A DNA stretch of 64,000 nucleotides from Superficieibacter electus (GCF_002915575.1 NZ_PQGD01000023.1:19501-83500); one strand, 5' to 3'. Numbered from the stretch's first letter, positions 7,820 to 18,485 are shown. A program made the numbers and translations. The notes: a model not told the origin generated them from the sequence alone.

Positions 7820-9829
7820 TTAATTGAGTATTACCCGATAAAGATTCGTGGCCTTACGCCACCATCTGGTGATGCGATGTGTTTTTTTTCCTGGCCTCGT
7901 CTGCGCCATGAGCCACTGAGCTGCCGCTTCCACAGGGATCACGCGCTTCTCCTGCGGATGGATGTAGATGGGGTAAACTATTAGTGTCTGATAGATCAGG
8001 TCGGCCAGCGCCAGCTTGCGGTTGCGGCGCGGGCAAACATATTCATCCTGCGTTAAGCCCCATCCCGCATAAAACGGCAGGCCGTAGCAGTGCACGGTTT
8101 TGCCATGCATTAGTGCTTCAAACCCTGAAAGTGAGGTCATCGTGTGCAGCTCATCGCAGCTGATAATGCAGTCGATGATGTCGGCATCCATTGCCACACA
8201 ATCTGACAGCCGCGCCATTTCACTGGCGTCAATGTGGCCGGGACGATTACCTGCCAGTACATCCGGGTGCGGTTTATAGATGATGAAGGCATCCGGGTTG
8301 CGCTCACGCACGGTGCGCAGTAGCGCCAGATTGCTTTGAATGCCGACGGTGCCCGTAGCTATGGAAGCGTCGTTTTCAACCTGGCCTGGCACCAGCAGAA
8401 TGCGCTTTCCAGTCGCCGCAGAGGGGCATCGCCATTGTTTACCCAGGTTATATTTGCTGAGCTTGCTGTTCACCAGCGTTTGCTGAAGTGCAAGTGCCCG
8501 GGCGTGCTCGACGGCACACAGCGTTGAGTGATTAAGCAACGTTTCGAGATCGCTGGCGCGTCGGGCATCGTAGTAGATCCCGGTTTTATCCAGCACCAGA
8601 GAAAGTGGCATCAGCAGGTCTGAACCTAAGCCGGACGAACGTAAAAAACCGTCTTCCATACGCCAGATCGGAATGTTTTGTACGTGCGCCGCCTGATTGA
8701 ATCGCGCTTCACCGTTGACGCCCCACACTACGCAAGCGGTGGCTGTAGGAGATTGTTTGTTGAAACTCACCCGGTTTTGTGGCGTATTCAGGAAGGTTTG
8801 CATGAGCGCCCTCTTCCATAGCGTCAGCCCGGGGGCCCAAAGATGCCCGCTGCATGAAATCATATGCTGGCGCTGCAGTTGTAACGTCTGCAGCACGTCA
8901 AACAGCGTGCCTCGCTTACGGGTAGTGGGGTTGATATAGTGGCAGTAACGTAGCAGCGCCGCGCCGACCAGTTGTAGGAGCGTTGCGTGGCCACGCCTGC
9001 TCGCAAGCGACTCTGCCAGAGGATGACGATCGTCGGTTAACCCCCAGCCGGCATACCATGGCAGGCCGAAGCAGGTGACGGTTTTCCCGGCCATCAGGGC
9101 TTCAATACCGTACTGAGAGGAAACCGTATAGACCCGTTTAGCGTAGCGCAGCAGTGACTGGGGGCTGACATCCTGCGAGAAAAGACGGATACGCGGTTCG
9201 CTGAAATTGCCCAAAAAGTGCCCCTGCTTTTTACCGCTCAGAACGTCGGGATGCGTTTTAACCCAGATCTCGTCATTGGGGTTTTCTTCACAGGCAGCGG
9301 CGAGCATATCGTGAAAGCTTTTCACTGATGCTCCGCCCAGGGTTATCGAGACATCACCGTGCGTCTGGTCTACCACCAGTACAAAGGGTTGCTGGTGACT
9401 GGCGGCGGAGAAGGGTTGTGCATGGTTATATTTTGAGAGATCGCCAGCCACGATCACGTTAATAGCCGATTGCGCCTGTTGCGAACAGGCGTTTTCATGG
9501 ACTTCTTGCTGGATTAATTTCTCCAGTCGGCTGGGGTGGCTGGCATCATAGTAAATCCCTAAATCATCAACTACCATGGAGAGCGGTGGATGACCGTTGA
9601 CGCCCAGTCCGGAAGAGCGAATGAAGCCATCCTCCAGGCGCAGAAGCGGCACATTCGCCGCCCGTGCTTTTGCTGCAGGCAGAGCGGTATTCTCCTTCAT
9701 CCCCCATACGGCAATGGCGACTACGTCGCCGGGAACCGCGCTGCGAACCGAGAGCTTACAACACGGTCTGCCAATGAGCTGATTCAGGTGGGGGATTTTC
9801 CATATCCCCCCGGAATAGACACCGATCAT
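7820..9829 (-). CDS. kpsC: Capsule beta-Kdo linker transferase KpsC (duplicated domains)
   Basis: 669-residue transferase that extends the poly-Kdo linker with alternating beta-Kdo linkages. The internal duplication is directly visible: the block containing [12 protein letters not shown] (about residues 41-107) recurs as [12 protein letters not shown] (about 366-430), and [13 protein letters not shown] recurs as [14 protein letters not shown]. Both halves carry a [W/Y]xKxHPDVL-type sequence ([31 protein letters not shown]). The two halves are the separate catalytic modules described for this family. It sits between kpsD (21 bases upstream) and kpsS. In E. coli kpsU lies between kpsD and kpsC; here it is absent. 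Confidence 0.96.
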   Translation of the reverse strand: MIGVYSGGIWKIPHLNQLIGRPCCKLSVRSAVPGDVVAIAVWGMKENTALPAAKARAANVPLLRLEDGFIRSSGLGVNGHPPLSMVVDDLGIYYDASHPSRLEKLIQQEVHENACSQQAQSAINVIVAGDLSKYNHAQPFSAASHQQPFVLVVDQTHGDVSITLGGASVKSFHDMLAAACEENPNDEIWVKTHPDVLSGKKQGHFLGNFSEPRIRLFSQDVSPQSLLRYAKRVYTVSSQYGIEALMAGKTVTCFGLPWYAGWGLTDDRHPLAESLASRRGHATLLQLVGAALLRYCHYINPTTRKRGTLFDVLQTLQLQRQHMISCSGHLWAPGLTLWKRALMQTFLNTPQNRVSFNKQSPTATACVVWGVNGEARFNQAAHVQNIPIWRMEDGFLRSSGLGSDLLMPLSLVLDKTGIYYDARRASDLETLLNHSTLCAVEHARALALQQTLVNSKLSKYNLGKQWRCPSAATGKRILLVPGQVENDASIATGTVGIQSNLALLRTVRERNPDAFIIYKPHPDVLAGNRPGHIDASEMARLSDCVAMDADIIDCIISCDELHTMTSLSGFEALMHGKTVHCYGLPFYAGWGLTQDEYVCPRRNRKLALADLIYQTLIVYPIYIHPQEKRVIPVEAAAQWLMAQTRPGKKTHRITRWWRKATNLYRVILN

Positions 9830-9850
9830 AATGCTCCCTGCATATGTACG

Positions 9851-11521
9851 TTAGAGATCGACGATGACTTTCGCCGCGACCGCCAGTTGGTAAAGGATGG
9901 TCGAAATGCCGCGCGTCACTTCGATGTTCTTGGACTCATATTTCGGCAGAACCATGATTTCGTCACCCGCAGCCAGCGCATCGACATCATCAGCATCCAT
10001 GGCAGAACCATCCTGGTGGATAACGATGATTTTCGACTGCCCGGATTTTTGTGTCAGGCCGCCGCATTTTTTGATGTAGTCGTCGACATCGAGTTTTTCT
10101 TCCCAACTGATGGCGTTGGGGAATAGCACTTCGCCGTGCACCATCACCAGCGACGTTTTCTCCGGAATGCTAATCACGTCACCATCTTCCAGCAGAACGG
10201 AATCGAGATTCTTCTCGTTGAGCACCACCTGGCCTTTTGGCACGACCTGACGTGCTTTAGTGACAAAGCGGCTCACCAGTTGCGCTTCCTGCATGCGAAG
10301 CTGTGCTTCTTCCTGAGTAGACGACTGTGAAGACAGCGAAGCCTGCTCCAGCTTTTGCAGTTCAAGATTGAGCATTTCTTTTTGCCGGAGGGCGACAGAG
10401 TGGCGATAAAGCTGAATACTGTTCATCTGCGACATGCTGTTTGGCCGCAGCTGTGTCAGGACCTGCTTCATGGTGGCACCGTAAGGTAATACCAGCGCGT
10501 GCTCACCGGAGTGTGCTCCCTCAATACGTACCTGAATGGTGCCAGCATAGCGATCGGAGCTAACAATAAGTTTGTCGCCATCCTGCAAGGTTCGCCCGGA
10601 GGAGCTGCTTAGCGGGTAATACTCCGTGCGTTTCATGGTGCCCTGCTGGCGCACGATGGTGAAGTGGGTTGCACCAGGTTTAGGTCGCGCCCAGCTTAAT
10701 GCTTCGTCAACCGGGATGGCGCTACTGGCAAATTCAAAGTCATAACTGTTATAGACGTCGCCCTCCACGCTGAAGGTGTATTTACGCGGGCCGACGACGA
10801 TAGTATCGCCATCAGCGAACTGCGACAGACTCAGTGTGCCGTTGAGCAGGAAGTCATAAAGGTTAATGCGCGCGCGGGTGGATTTTCCGCGTTTAATAGT
10901 GATGTCAACGTAGCTGCCACGTTCGCTGTCCACGCCACCCGCTTTGCTCAGATAAGAGAGCAGAGAGTCAGATGCCACGCCACCGTAAAGGCCGGGATTT
11001 CTGACATAGCCCGTAACAAAGACCTTGACCGGCTGCGCCTGCAGCAGAGAGGCATACACGTTAACGTTGGATTGATAAACCTCTTTGACTTTAGCGGTGA
11101 CCAGCGCGTTAAGCTGACCGTTCGGCACCCCGGCCACTTTCAGTGGCCCGATATTTGGCACAAAGATATTGCCCTTTGGGTCAACCGGCAGCGCGCCGTC
11201 AAAGTTAAACGCGCCCCACAGACGTACCTGAATGGTATCGCCCAGCGAAACCACATAGCCCGGGTTAAAGCCGATGGTGGCTCCACTGTCAGCAGTACTA
11301 CCGTTAAAAAGCTGCGCACCAAACATCCGGCTCATTACCGGTGCTTCAAGGGCAGGAGGCGTATTGTCAAAACCATTATTGGCCTGCGCCGCTTTTTGCC
11401 CGATGAGTAAAGGAGATAGCGGGGCTGCACCAGTCAACTGCGGGTCACCGGTCACTTCAATAGCTAAAGCCTGCCCAACGTGAAACAATGCGAGCAGAAA
11501 TATGGATTTCATTAATTTCAT
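9851..11521 (-). CDS. kpsD: Capsule outer-membrane export protein KpsD
   Basis: 556 residues, close to E. coli KpsD (558). A Sec signal peptide is visible (MKLMKSIFLLALFHVGQALA, cleavage before IEV). The mature protein has polysaccharide biosynthesis/export and SLBB-type repeats (VSLGDTIQVRLWGAFNFDG; KVFVTGYVRNPGLYGGVASDSLLSYLSKAGGV; MVHGEVLFPNAISW). It works with KpsE to carry the polymer across the periplasm and outer membrane. It lies 30 bases after kpsE and 21 bases before kpsC in one operon. Confidence 0.95.
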   Translation of the reverse strand: MKLMKSIFLLALFHVGQALAIEVTGDPQLTGAAPLSPLLIGQKAAQANNGFDNTPPALEAPVMSRMFGAQLFNGSTADSGATIGFNPGYVVSLGDTIQVRLWGAFNFDGALPVDPKGNIFVPNIGPLKVAGVPNGQLNALVTAKVKEVYQSNVNVYASLLQAQPVKVFVTGYVRNPGLYGGVASDSLLSYLSKAGGVDSERGSYVDITIKRGKSTRARINLYDFLLNGTLSLSQFADGDTIVVGPRKYTFSVEGDVYNSYDFEFASSAIPVDEALSWARPKPGATHFTIVRQQGTMKRTEYYPLSSSSGRTLQDGDKLIVSSDRYAGTIQVRIEGAHSGEHALVLPYGATMKQVLTQLRPNSMSQMNSIQLYRHSVALRQKEMLNLELQKLEQASLSSQSSTQEEAQLRMQEAQLVSRFVTKARQVVPKGQVVLNEKNLDSVLLEDGDVISIPEKTSLVMVHGEVLFPNAISWEEKLDVDDYIKKCGGLTQKSGQSKIIVIHQDGSAMDADDVDALAAGDEIMVLPKYESKNIEVTRGISTILYQLAVAAKVIVDL

Positions 11522-11551
11522 AATGCACTCTGTTAAAAATGGCCCACGACG

Positions 11552-12721
11552 TCAGTCTTTATGGTCTTCAATGATGCCCAGTAGCAGTTTGGCGGTACCA
11601 AACAGCAGCCCGCATACCAGTAACCAGCTGATCAATAAATAAGGTACATTGGGAAACGATGACTCCTGTGGACGCTGCGGTGAGCTGATCACTGCCAGCG
11701 TTTTCAGCTTGCGCGAGCTCTCCATTCGGGTTTTCTCAAGCGCTTTTAGCGCCAGCGCGTAGAGATCGGTATCAAAGGCGACCTTGCCTTTTATCTCTTC
11801 AAAATCCACGGCCATGCTGTTGAGCTTTTTGCCCTCCGGTGCAGTAATTTTGCTTTGTTCTTCATCGATTTGAGACTGAAGGGATTTAATCGCGTTTTTA
11901 GTACTGACAACTTGTGGCGCATCAGCCCGTAAATAGGTCAGCAGGTTGCGCAGGTCGGCTTCCATCTCGATTTTCTTCGCAATCAGCGTATTGACCAGCG
12001 TGGTGGCTGCCTCGGCAGAGGCCGTGGGGTCGAGAATATTGTTTTTATTCTGATAGGCGAGAAGCTGTTTTTTAGTTTCATTTAGCCGCTCACGAGTTTC
12101 TTGCACCTCGTCTTCCGCAAACTGCATTTGCTCGCGAGAAATGCGGTGAGAAAGTTCATTAATAAAGCGCTCAGACTCTTTCAGTACGGCAAGGTTAAAC
12201 GCCTGGGCAAACTCCGGGGTAAAGCCCTGTGTCTGGATATCCAGCAGGCCTGATTTCTCGTCATAGGCGATAGAAATACGACTGCGGTAGTAGTCGAGAA
12301 ACTCTTCCGTAGTGGCATCGTCCGGGAGGTGGTAAAAAAGGTCCCATCCGCTCTGGCTGAAGGCCTGATGGAAATTCAGGTGTTTATCCAGCGCCATCAG
12401 CATATCGGGTGAATTGATATATTCTTTCAAATAGAGGGAATCTTCTGCGGAGGAGGGGTTAGTCGCACCCAATAGCAGACCCACATTCAGGCTGGAACTA
12501 TCGATTTCATTCGGCCGCTTTACCGCAACTTTAGATTCGCTCATATAACGTGGCTGGCTAAAGATCACCAGATAAAGAATGAGCAGACACATTGGTGTGG
12601 CAATAATCATTTTCCACAGCTGGCGCTGCAAATTGATTTTCCACACGTTGTTCAGGAGGGTGCGCAGAGTAGTACGTATTTTACTACATGCCTGCGCAGG
12701 AACCGCACGTTTTATATTCAT
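11552..12721 (-). CDS. kpsE: Capsule export inner-membrane protein KpsE (polysaccharide co-polymerase family)
   Basis: 389 residues with two membrane segments, one near residues 37-55 (IIATPMCLLILYLVIF) and one at the C-terminus (about 358-384, YLLISWLLVCGLLFGTAKLLL), enclosing a long periplasmic region rich in heptad-like helices (DEVQETRERLNETKKQLLAYQ; ATTLVNTLIAKKIEMEADL). This is the PCP topology of KpsE/WzzE-like proteins; KpsE bridges the KpsMT transporter to KpsD. First gene of the kpsEDCS operon; kpsF, which precedes kpsE in E. coli, is absent, so the housekeeping arabinose-5-phosphate isomerase must supply Kdo precursors. Confidence 0.94.
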   Translation of the reverse strand: MNIKRAVPAQACSKIRTTLRTLLNNVWKINLQRQLWKMIIATPMCLLILYLVIFSQPRYMSESKVAVKRPNEIDSSSLNVGLLLGATNPSSAEDSLYLKEYINSPDMLMALDKHLNFHQAFSQSGWDLFYHLPDDATTEEFLDYYRSRISIAYDEKSGLLDIQTQGFTPEFAQAFNLAVLKESERFINELSHRISREQMQFAEDEVQETRERLNETKKQLLAYQNKNNILDPTASAEAATTLVNTLIAKKIEMEADLRNLLTYLRADAPQVVSTKNAIKSLQSQIDEEQSKITAPEGKKLNSMAVDFEEIKGKVAFDTDLYALALKALEKTRMESSRKLKTLAVISSPQRPQESSFPNVPYLLISWLLVCGLLFGTAKLLLGIIEDHKD

Positions 12722-13132
12722 GAGCTATATTTAATGCCAAATTAATTGTCATAATGAATGAGAGGCAATTTATGCAACTCATTCACTTTTTTGTGGTGCG
12801 CATGAAGCGAGGTGTAATACATCATCTCATTCCCTATATATTCTGGTGCGCGATAATTTCCATTCCATAGATAATCGCCATTAATAAATTTCTGCCGTGG
12901 TATGGTCAAGGAGAGGTGCCAAAATAATATTATTTTGTAAGGACGCGGTATTTCTAACACAACCTATAAGGCTTCTCAATAACAATGAGTGCACTAATTT
13001 TTACAGGCATGAGTTACATTTGCAGCTGAAATAGCAATAGCATGAAACACAGCATTAAGTATAAATAATGTGCTGTGTGATTATGCTGGGGAATATTATT
13101 AAATTTGTTGAAATGATTTTGAAGGAATTATA
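12722..13132. other. AT-rich gap between kpsE and ettA, promoter region of kpsEDCS
   Basis: No convincing gene. A 72-codon minus-strand frame (12742-12960, GTG start) lacks a good ribosome site and recognisable similarity. The stretch should contain the kpsE promoter. No second ops site is present on the minus strand. An imperfect inverted repeat around 13047-13076 (ACAGCATTA ... TAATGTGCTGT) has no assigned role. Confidence 0.5.
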
Positions 13133-13157
13133 ATGCGAGTGGCAGAGCCACTCGCTT
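13133..13157 (-). terminator. Terminator-like hairpin after ettA
   Basis: Perfect 8-base stem GCGAGTGG (13135-13142) / CCACTCGC (13148-13155) with a five-base loop, just beyond the ettA stop. The following sequence in the ettA direction is AT-rich but has no long T run, so the terminator is moderate. Confidence 0.6.
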
Positions 13158-13164
13158 ATAGCAA

Positions 13165-14832
13165 CTACTTCGCGATGCGTTTGTACTTGATACGTTTCGG
13201 CTCAAGCGCGTCCGCGCCAAGCGTGCGTTTCTTATATTCTTCGTACTCGGTAAAGTTACCTTCAAAGAATTCGACTTTACCTTCATCCTGGTAATCCAGA
13301 ATGTGAGTCGCGATACGGTCAAGGAACCAGCGGTCGTGCGAGATCACCATCGCGCAGCCCGGGAATTCCAGCAGGGCGTTTTCCAGCGCGCGCAGGGTTT
13401 CAATGTCCAGGTCGTTGGTCGGTTCATCGAGCAGCAGCATGTTGCCGCCAACCTGCAGCAGCTTAGCCAGATGCAGACGACCGCGCTCACCGCCGGACAG
13501 CTCGCCCACGCGTTTACCCTGATCAACCCCTTTGAAATTAAAGCGACCAACATAGGCACGGCTTGGCATTTCGGTATTGCCGATCTTCATGATATCCAGC
13601 CCGCCGGAGACTTCTTCCCACACAGTTTTGCTGTTGTCCATCGCATCACGGAACTGATCAACGGATGCCAGCTTGACGGTGGCGCCGAGGGTAATGGTGC
13701 CGCTGTCAGGCTGTTCCTGGCCGGACATCATGCGGAACAGGGTCGATTTACCCGCGCCGTTCGGGCCGATGATGCCGACGATAGCGCCTTTCGGCACAGA
13801 GAAGCTCAGATCGTCAATCAGCAGGCGCTCGCCGTAGGATTTACGCAGATTACTGACTTCAACTACTTTGTCGCCCAGACGCGGTCCAGGTGGAATAAAC
13901 AGTTCGTTGGTTTCGTTACGTTTCTGGTATTCGGTGCTGTTCAGTTCCTCAAAGCGTGCCAGACGGGCTTTGCCCTTAGACTGGCGGCCTTTTGCACCCT
14001 GACGCACCCACTCCAGCTCTTTCTCAATGGATTTACGGCGCGCCGCTTCCTGAGAGGCTTCCTGCGCCAGACGCTGATCTTTCTGCTCCAGCCAGGACGA
14101 GTAGTTACCTTCCCACGGAATACCTTCGCCACGGTCAAGTTCCAGAATCCATCCAGCGACGTTATCGAGGAAGTAACGGTCGTGGGTGATCGCCACGACG
14201 GTGCCTTCAAAGTCGTGCAGGAAGCGTTCCAGCCAGGCCACGGATTCTGCATCCAGGTGGTTGGTCGGTTCGTCGAGCAGCAACATGTCAGGTTTTTCCA
14301 GCAGCAGGCGGCACAGCGCTACGCGACGGCGTTCACCACCGGAAAGATTGGCGATTTTGGCATCCCAGTCCGGCAGACGCAACGCATCGGCAGCGCGCTC
14401 TAGCTGGACGTTCAGGTTGTGGCCGTCGTGCGCCTGGATAATCTCTTCAAATTTGCCCTGCTGTGCCGCGAGCTTGTCGAAGTCCGCATCCGGCTCGGCG
14501 TACATCGCGTACACTTCATCCAGACCTTTGAGCGCGTTAACCACTTCGGCAACCGCTTCCTCAACGGATTCACGAACGGTATGTTCCGGGTTTAGCTTCG
14601 GTTCCTGCGGCAGGTAGCCAATCTTAAGACCAGGCTGCGGGCGCGCTTCGCCTTCAATGTCGGTATCAATACCGGCCATGATGCGCAGCAGAGTGGATTT
14701 ACCGGCACCGTTCAGGCCCAGTACACCAATTTTTGCGCCGGGGAAGAAGCTCAGAGAGATGTTTTTCAAAATATGACGTTTCGGCGGAACCACTTTGCCG
14801 ACACGATGCATGGTATAAACGAATTGAGCCAC
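13165..14832 (-). CDS. ettA: Energy-dependent translational throttle protein EttA (ABC-F)
   Basis: 555 residues, the E. coli EttA (YjjK) length. Two ABC cassettes without membrane segments: Walker A GLNGAGKST and GPNGAGKST, signatures LSGGERRRVAL and LSGGERGRLHL, Walker B LLLDEPTNHLD and LLLDEPTNDLD. The cassettes are joined by the ABC-F linker (KELEWVRQGAKGRQSKGKARL) that contacts tRNA and ribosome. EttA binds the ribosomal E site and gates the first elongation step according to the ATP/ADP ratio. Divergent from slt. In E. coli it is the immediate neighbour of nadR, so it marks the right edge of the capsule insertion. Confidence 0.98.
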   Translation of the reverse strand: MAQFVYTMHRVGKVVPPKRHILKNISLSFFPGAKIGVLGLNGAGKSTLLRIMAGIDTDIEGEARPQPGLKIGYLPQEPKLNPEHTVRESVEEAVAEVVNALKGLDEVYAMYAEPDADFDKLAAQQGKFEEIIQAHDGHNLNVQLERAADALRLPDWDAKIANLSGGERRRVALCRLLLEKPDMLLLDEPTNHLDAESVAWLERFLHDFEGTVVAITHDRYFLDNVAGWILELDRGEGIPWEGNYSSWLEQKDQRLAQEASQEAARRKSIEKELEWVRQGAKGRQSKGKARLARFEELNSTEYQKRNETNELFIPPGPRLGDKVVEVSNLRKSYGERLLIDDLSFSVPKGAIVGIIGPNGAGKSTLFRMMSGQEQPDSGTITLGATVKLASVDQFRDAMDNSKTVWEEVSGGLDIMKIGNTEMPSRAYVGRFNFKGVDQGKRVGELSGGERGRLHLAKLLQVGGNMLLLDEPTNDLDIETLRALENALLEFPGCAMVISHDRWFLDRIATHILDYQDEGKVEFFEGNFTEYEEYKKRTLGADALEPKRIKYKRIAK

Positions 14833-15031
14833 GTTGGACTTCGCCTCTTTTATGGTAATGAGTTCAAAGGCGAAGTGTAGCCGTTTTCCTGACTGAATCC
14901 CAGCGCACCAGCCTGTAGTGCGAAAGTAAAAAATTGTCCGGAACGTGGCGGAATACGCAATGTCTGATTAGCATAAACAGTTTACGCGGCACGATGCTGC
15001 CTGAGTAATTCATTAAAAAGAGGAAGAGCTT

Positions 15032-16969
15032 GTGAAGAGAGCCAACGATGTAGCCTGGCGTCTTCTGGCGGTTAGCGCTTGCCTGATGAGTGCCAGCTAC
15101 CAGGTCCACGCTGATTCACTGGATGAACAGCGTAACCGCTATGCCCAGGTGAAACAGGCATGGGATAATCATCAGATGGATACCGTCAACCAACTGATGC
15201 CCACCTTACAGAGCTATCCGCTTTATCCTTACCTTGAGTACCGCCAGATCACCGACGATCTGCAAAACCAGACGACGATTGCGGTCAGCAATTTTGTTAA
15301 GGCCAATCCTACCTTACCGCCTGCCCGCACATTACAATCGCGCTTCGTGAATGAACTGGCGCGGCGTGAAGACTGGCGCGGGTTGCTGGCCTTCAGCCCG
15401 GATAAACCCGGGACCACTGAGGCGCAATGCAATTATTATTATGCGAAATGGAATACCGGACAGGCACAGGAGGCCTGGGACGGCGCAAAAGCGTTGTGGT
15501 TAACCGGAAAAAGCCAGCCAAACGCCTGCGATAAACTGTTTGGTGCATGGCGGGCATCGGGAACGCAGGACCCGCGTGCGTATCTGGAGCGTATTCGTCT
15601 GGCGATGAAAGCCGGGAACACCGGACTGGTGAATGTGCTCGCCGGACAGATGCCATCTGACTATCAGACCATTTCGACTGCCGTGATGTCTCTGGCAAAC
15701 GCGCCGGACAGTGTATTAACGTTCGCTCGTATGACCGGGGCGACCGATTTCACGCGGCAAATGGCTGCAGTGGCATTTGCCAGCGTTGCGCGTCAGGACG
15801 CCGAAAATGCACGTCTGATGATCCCGTCACTGGTGCAGGCTCAGGAATTGAATGAAGAACAGACTCAGGAGTTGCGCGATATTGTCGCCTGGCGGCTGAT
15901 GGGCAACGATGTCACTGATGAGCAGGCGCGCTGGCGCGATGATGCCATTATGCGTTCGCAGTCGGTTTCGCTGCTGGAGCGCCGCGTGCGGATGGCACTG
16001 GGCACCGGCGATCGTAAGGGGCTTAATACCTGGCTGGCACGCTTGCCGATGGAAGCGAAAGAGAAAGATGAATGGCGGTACTGGCAGGCTGATTTACTGT
16101 TGGAGCGCGGACGGGATACGGAAGCCAAAGAGATCCTGCATTCACTGATGCAGGAACGCGGATTCTACCCTATGGTCGCTGCTCGCCGGCTGGGTGAAGC
16201 ATATCAACTTAAGATTGATAAAGCGCCGGGAAATCTTGATAACGCTGTGGTTCAGGGGGCAGAAATGGCCCGGGTACGCGAGTTGATGTACTGGGGACTG
16301 GATAACACCGCTCGCAGCGAATGGGCAAATCTGGTCAGTAGCCGGACGAAAACAGAACAGTCTCAACTGGCCCGTTATGCGTTCGACCATCAATGGTGGG
16401 ATCTGAGCGTGCAGGCAACCATTGCCGGCAAATTGTGGGATCAACTGGAAGAACGTTTCCCGCTGGCGTGGAAAGAACTCTTCGCCCGTTATACCAGCGA
16501 CAAAGCAATCCCACAAAGTTACGCGATGGCCATTGCCCGTCAGGAGAGCGCCTGGAATCCGAAGGCCCGCTCCCCGGTCGGTGCGTCCGGCCTGATGCAG
16601 ATTATGCCTGCAACGGCCACGCATACGGTGAAAATGTTTTCTATTGCAGGTTATAACAATCAGGGTCAGTTGCTGGACCCGGAAACCAACATCACTATTG
16701 GCACCCGCTATCTTCAGTATGTCTATGAGCAGTTTGGCAATAACCGTATTTTTGCTTCAGCCGCCTATAACGCAGGGCCAGGACGTGTGCGTACCTGGGT
16801 AGGTAATAGCGCCGGGCGTATTGATGCGGTGGCTTTTGTGGAAAGCATCCCATTCTCTGAAACACGTGGCTACGTGAAAAACGTGCTCGCCTATGACGCT
16901 TACTATCGCTACTTTATGGGGCAGAAACCGGACATTCTCAGCGATGATGAATGGGAACATCGTTACTGA
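15032..16969 (+). CDS. slt: Soluble lytic murein transglycosylase Slt70
   Basis: 645 residues with GTG start (AGAGGAAGAG upstream). Signal peptide of 27 residues ending VHA before [10 protein letters not shown]. The long alpha-helical superhelix is followed by the lysozyme-like catalytic domain: [19 protein letters not shown] contains the catalytic Glu505 (478 of the mature chain, as in E. coli), then GLMQIMPAT and [11 protein letters not shown] periplasmic exolytic enzyme that cleaves the MurNAc-GlcNAc bond with 1,6-anhydro product. The end of the gene carries the trpR -35 region. Confidence 0.98.
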   Translation: MKRANDVAWRLLAVSACLMSASYQVHADSLDEQRNRYAQVKQAWDNHQMDTVNQLMPTLQSYPLYPYLEYRQITDDLQNQTTIAVSNFVKANPTLPPARTLQSRFVNELARREDWRGLLAFSPDKPGTTEAQCNYYYAKWNTGQAQEAWDGAKALWLTGKSQPNACDKLFGAWRASGTQDPRAYLERIRLAMKAGNTGLVNVLAGQMPSDYQTISTAVMSLANAPDSVLTFARMTGATDFTRQMAAVAFASVARQDAENARLMIPSLVQAQELNEEQTQELRDIVAWRLMGNDVTDEQARWRDDAIMRSQSVSLLERRVRMALGTGDRKGLNTWLARLPMEAKEKDEWRYWQADLLLERGRDTEAKEILHSLMQERGFYPMVAARRLGEAYQLKIDKAPGNLDNAVVQGAEMARVRELMYWGLDNTARSEWANLVSSRTKTEQSQLARYAFDHQWWDLSVQATIAGKLWDQLEERFPLAWKELFARYTSDKAIPQSYAMAIARQESAWNPKARSPVGASGLMQIMPATATHTVKMFSIAGYNNQGQLLDPETNITIGTRYLQYVYEQFGNNRIFASAAYNAGPGRVRTWVGNSAGRIDAVAFVESIPFSETRGYVKNVLAYDAYYRYFMGQKPDILSDDEWEHRY

Positions 16970-17012
16970 TCCCAGTGAGGTATGTTATGCTTGTACTCGT
17001 TTAAGAGTACAT
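16963..17012 (+). promoter_or_regulatory. trpR promoter and autoregulatory trp operator
   Basis: TTACTG (16963-16968, overlapping the slt stop) and TATGCT (16986-16991) are separated by 17 bases. Immediately downstream lies the perfect inverted repeat GTACTC (16993-16998) GTTTAA GAGTAC (17005-17010), which matches the E. coli trpR operator type. TrpR bound to tryptophan would block its own promoter here. The ribosome site AAGGCGG lies just before the trpR ATG. Confidence 0.85.
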
Positions 17013-17060
17013 CAGGCAAGAGGTGCTTTGGCATCTCTTGCTATAACAAGGCGGCGTGAC

Positions 17061-17390
17061 ATGACTCAGCAATCACCTTATTCTCCGGCTCTGGCCGAGC
17101 AGCGCAATCAGGAGTGGCTTCGTTTTGTGGAGCTGCTTCAGCAATCCTGCACGGAAAATTTGCATATCCCCCTTCTGCAATTGATGCTGACGCCCGATGA
17201 ACGCGAAGCACTGGGCACGCGGGTTCGTATTATTGAAGAGTTGTTGCGCGGCGAAATGAGTCAGCGTGAGCTGAAAAATGAGTTAGGCGCGGGTATTGCC
17301 ACTATCACACGCGGATCTAACAGTCTTAAATCCGCGCCGTTGGAATTGCGCCAGTGGTTAGAGGCTACCTTATTAAAAAACCAGACCTGA
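17061..17390 (+). CDS. trpR: Trp operon repressor TrpR
   Basis: 109 residues (E. coli 108), all helical, with the characteristic [41 protein letters not shown]-type core containing the HTH ([20 protein letters not shown]) and tryptophan-binding arginines. It represses trp, aroH, mtr and its own gene when tryptophan is bound. The ATG at 17061 follows AAGGCGG by eight bases; earlier in-frame starts lie inside slt and are rejected. Autoregulated through the operator at 16993-17010. Confidence 0.97.
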   Translation: MTQQSPYSPALAEQRNQEWLRFVELLQQSCTENLHIPLLQLMLTPDEREALGTRVRIIEELLRGEMSQRELKNELGAGIATITRGSNSLKSAPLELRQWLEATLLKNQT

Positions 17391-17406
17391 CGCTGCGCGT
17401 GGCAGG

Positions 17407-18330
17407 CTAGCGCCAGAGCTGCTCTGCTTCCTCGGCAGATAATTTTGTCAGCTCTGCGACTACCGCGCGTTCCATTCCATTAGCCAGCATCCGACGGGCG
17501 ATTTTAACGCGCTCGGCAGACTCGCCCTGCTGACGGCCTTCCTGGATACCTTCCTGAATCCCTTTCTGCTGTCCGTTTTGTTCAAACCATTCGGCGAGCG
17601 TCATCATAGATCCTCCTTGCGGCGTTTTAGTCGCCAGTTCGCGATAAAATAGCTGTGGTTCCTCGGTGTGCCCGCTACAGATCATATAGTGTAACAGCGA
17701 GCGTAATTGTTCATCCGTAGTGTACTCCAGCCGCAAAAGCGTGACCAGTTGCTCAAGTAGCAGCATGAGATCCCGCTGGCGAATATGTTTTTGCAGAAGC
17801 TCAAGAATGGCAATGCGTCGATGCGACATAATTTCATCATCAGGCATTACGGTAATGTCCACCAATGGAAAATCGCTACTGTATATTTCTCTTGCAAGCT
17901 GTGGGTCAGGAAACATATCCAGCCAGCACATTGAGTAAGGCAAGGGCGAACGCGGTCCCTGATAAAACAGGATTGGAATAACCAGAGGCAACTGCTCATA
18001 ACCGGCATCAAGGTGGTGCTGCATGGCGGCAATAGCATAACGCATTAACCGATACGGCATCCGTTTATCAGGTGAACTTTGATGTTCAATGAGAACGTGA
18101 ATATAAACCGTGTTGCCCTGCATTTTTAACGAATAGAGGATGTCGGAATAATATGCTCTCAGATCTTCTTCAATAAAATTGCCGGACTCAAGTTGTATTG
18201 AATTAAGGTCGCAAATGGCGCGCAGTTTTGCCGGCAAGTGAATGTCCAGGAAATCGCGGGCCGTTTCCGGGTGCATTAAAAACTGTTTAAAAATAGCATC
18301 GTGGGGTGTGACTGTGGCTTTTGTTGTCAT
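17407..18330 (-). CDS. Rpn family recombination-promoting nuclease / putative transposase (first copy)
   Basis: 307 residues from ATG at 18330, chosen because AGGTCAGG lies just upstream and the protein then begins with the family opening TPHDAIFKQFL. Typical Rpn (YhgA-like, PD-(D/E)XK) features: ARDFLDIHLP, ESGNFIEEDLRAYYSDILYSL, VYIHVLIEHQSSPDKRMPYRLMRYA (the E-x-Q of the nuclease core), PILFYQG, and a C-terminal glycine/glutamine-rich repeat (GIQEGIQEGRQQGE). E. coli Rpn proteins are Mg/Ca-dependent endonucleases that promote RecA-independent recombination. It interrupts the usual trpR-yjjX order. A second copy lies at 35945-36859. Confidence 0.93.
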   Translation of the reverse strand: MTTKATVTPHDAIFKQFLMHPETARDFLDIHLPAKLRAICDLNSIQLESGNFIEEDLRAYYSDILYSLKMQGNTVYIHVLIEHQSSPDKRMPYRLMRYAIAAMQHHLDAGYEQLPLVIPILFYQGPRSPLPYSMCWLDMFPDPQLAREIYSSDFPLVDITVMPDDEIMSHRRIAILELLQKHIRQRDLMLLLEQLVTLLRLEYTTDEQLRSLLHYMICSGHTEEPQLFYRELATKTPQGGSMMTLAEWFEQNGQQKGIQEGIQEGRQQGESAERVKIARRMLANGMERAVVAELTKLSAEEAEQLWR

Positions 18331-18485
18331 CCTGACCTGCTCCGTTTCTCCTGGCAGGTCAAGTCTGAAACGCTTAATCACTTTCGTCAGCCGTGCATTG
18401 CTGGCTCTGCGAGCCTTGCCGAAAGGTTTTTTATGCGCGTGTTGCATCAGCCATTTTTTTGCGTAGCGGCTCGCAAAGCGAGGGG

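Noticed and set aside
12742-12960. A 72-codon minus-strand frame upstream of kpsE
   Set aside because: GTG start without a convincing ribosome site, no recognisable domain, and AT-rich sequence in which such frames occur by chance. Kept only as part of the promoter region.
13303-14403. Plus-strand 366-codon frame opposite ettA
   Set aside because: Antisense shadow of the ettA coding sequence; no domain recognised.
17391-18485. Complete insertion sequence around the first Rpn gene
   Set aside because: No terminal inverted repeats or target duplication could be seen; the gene alone supports only an Rpn-family nuclease.
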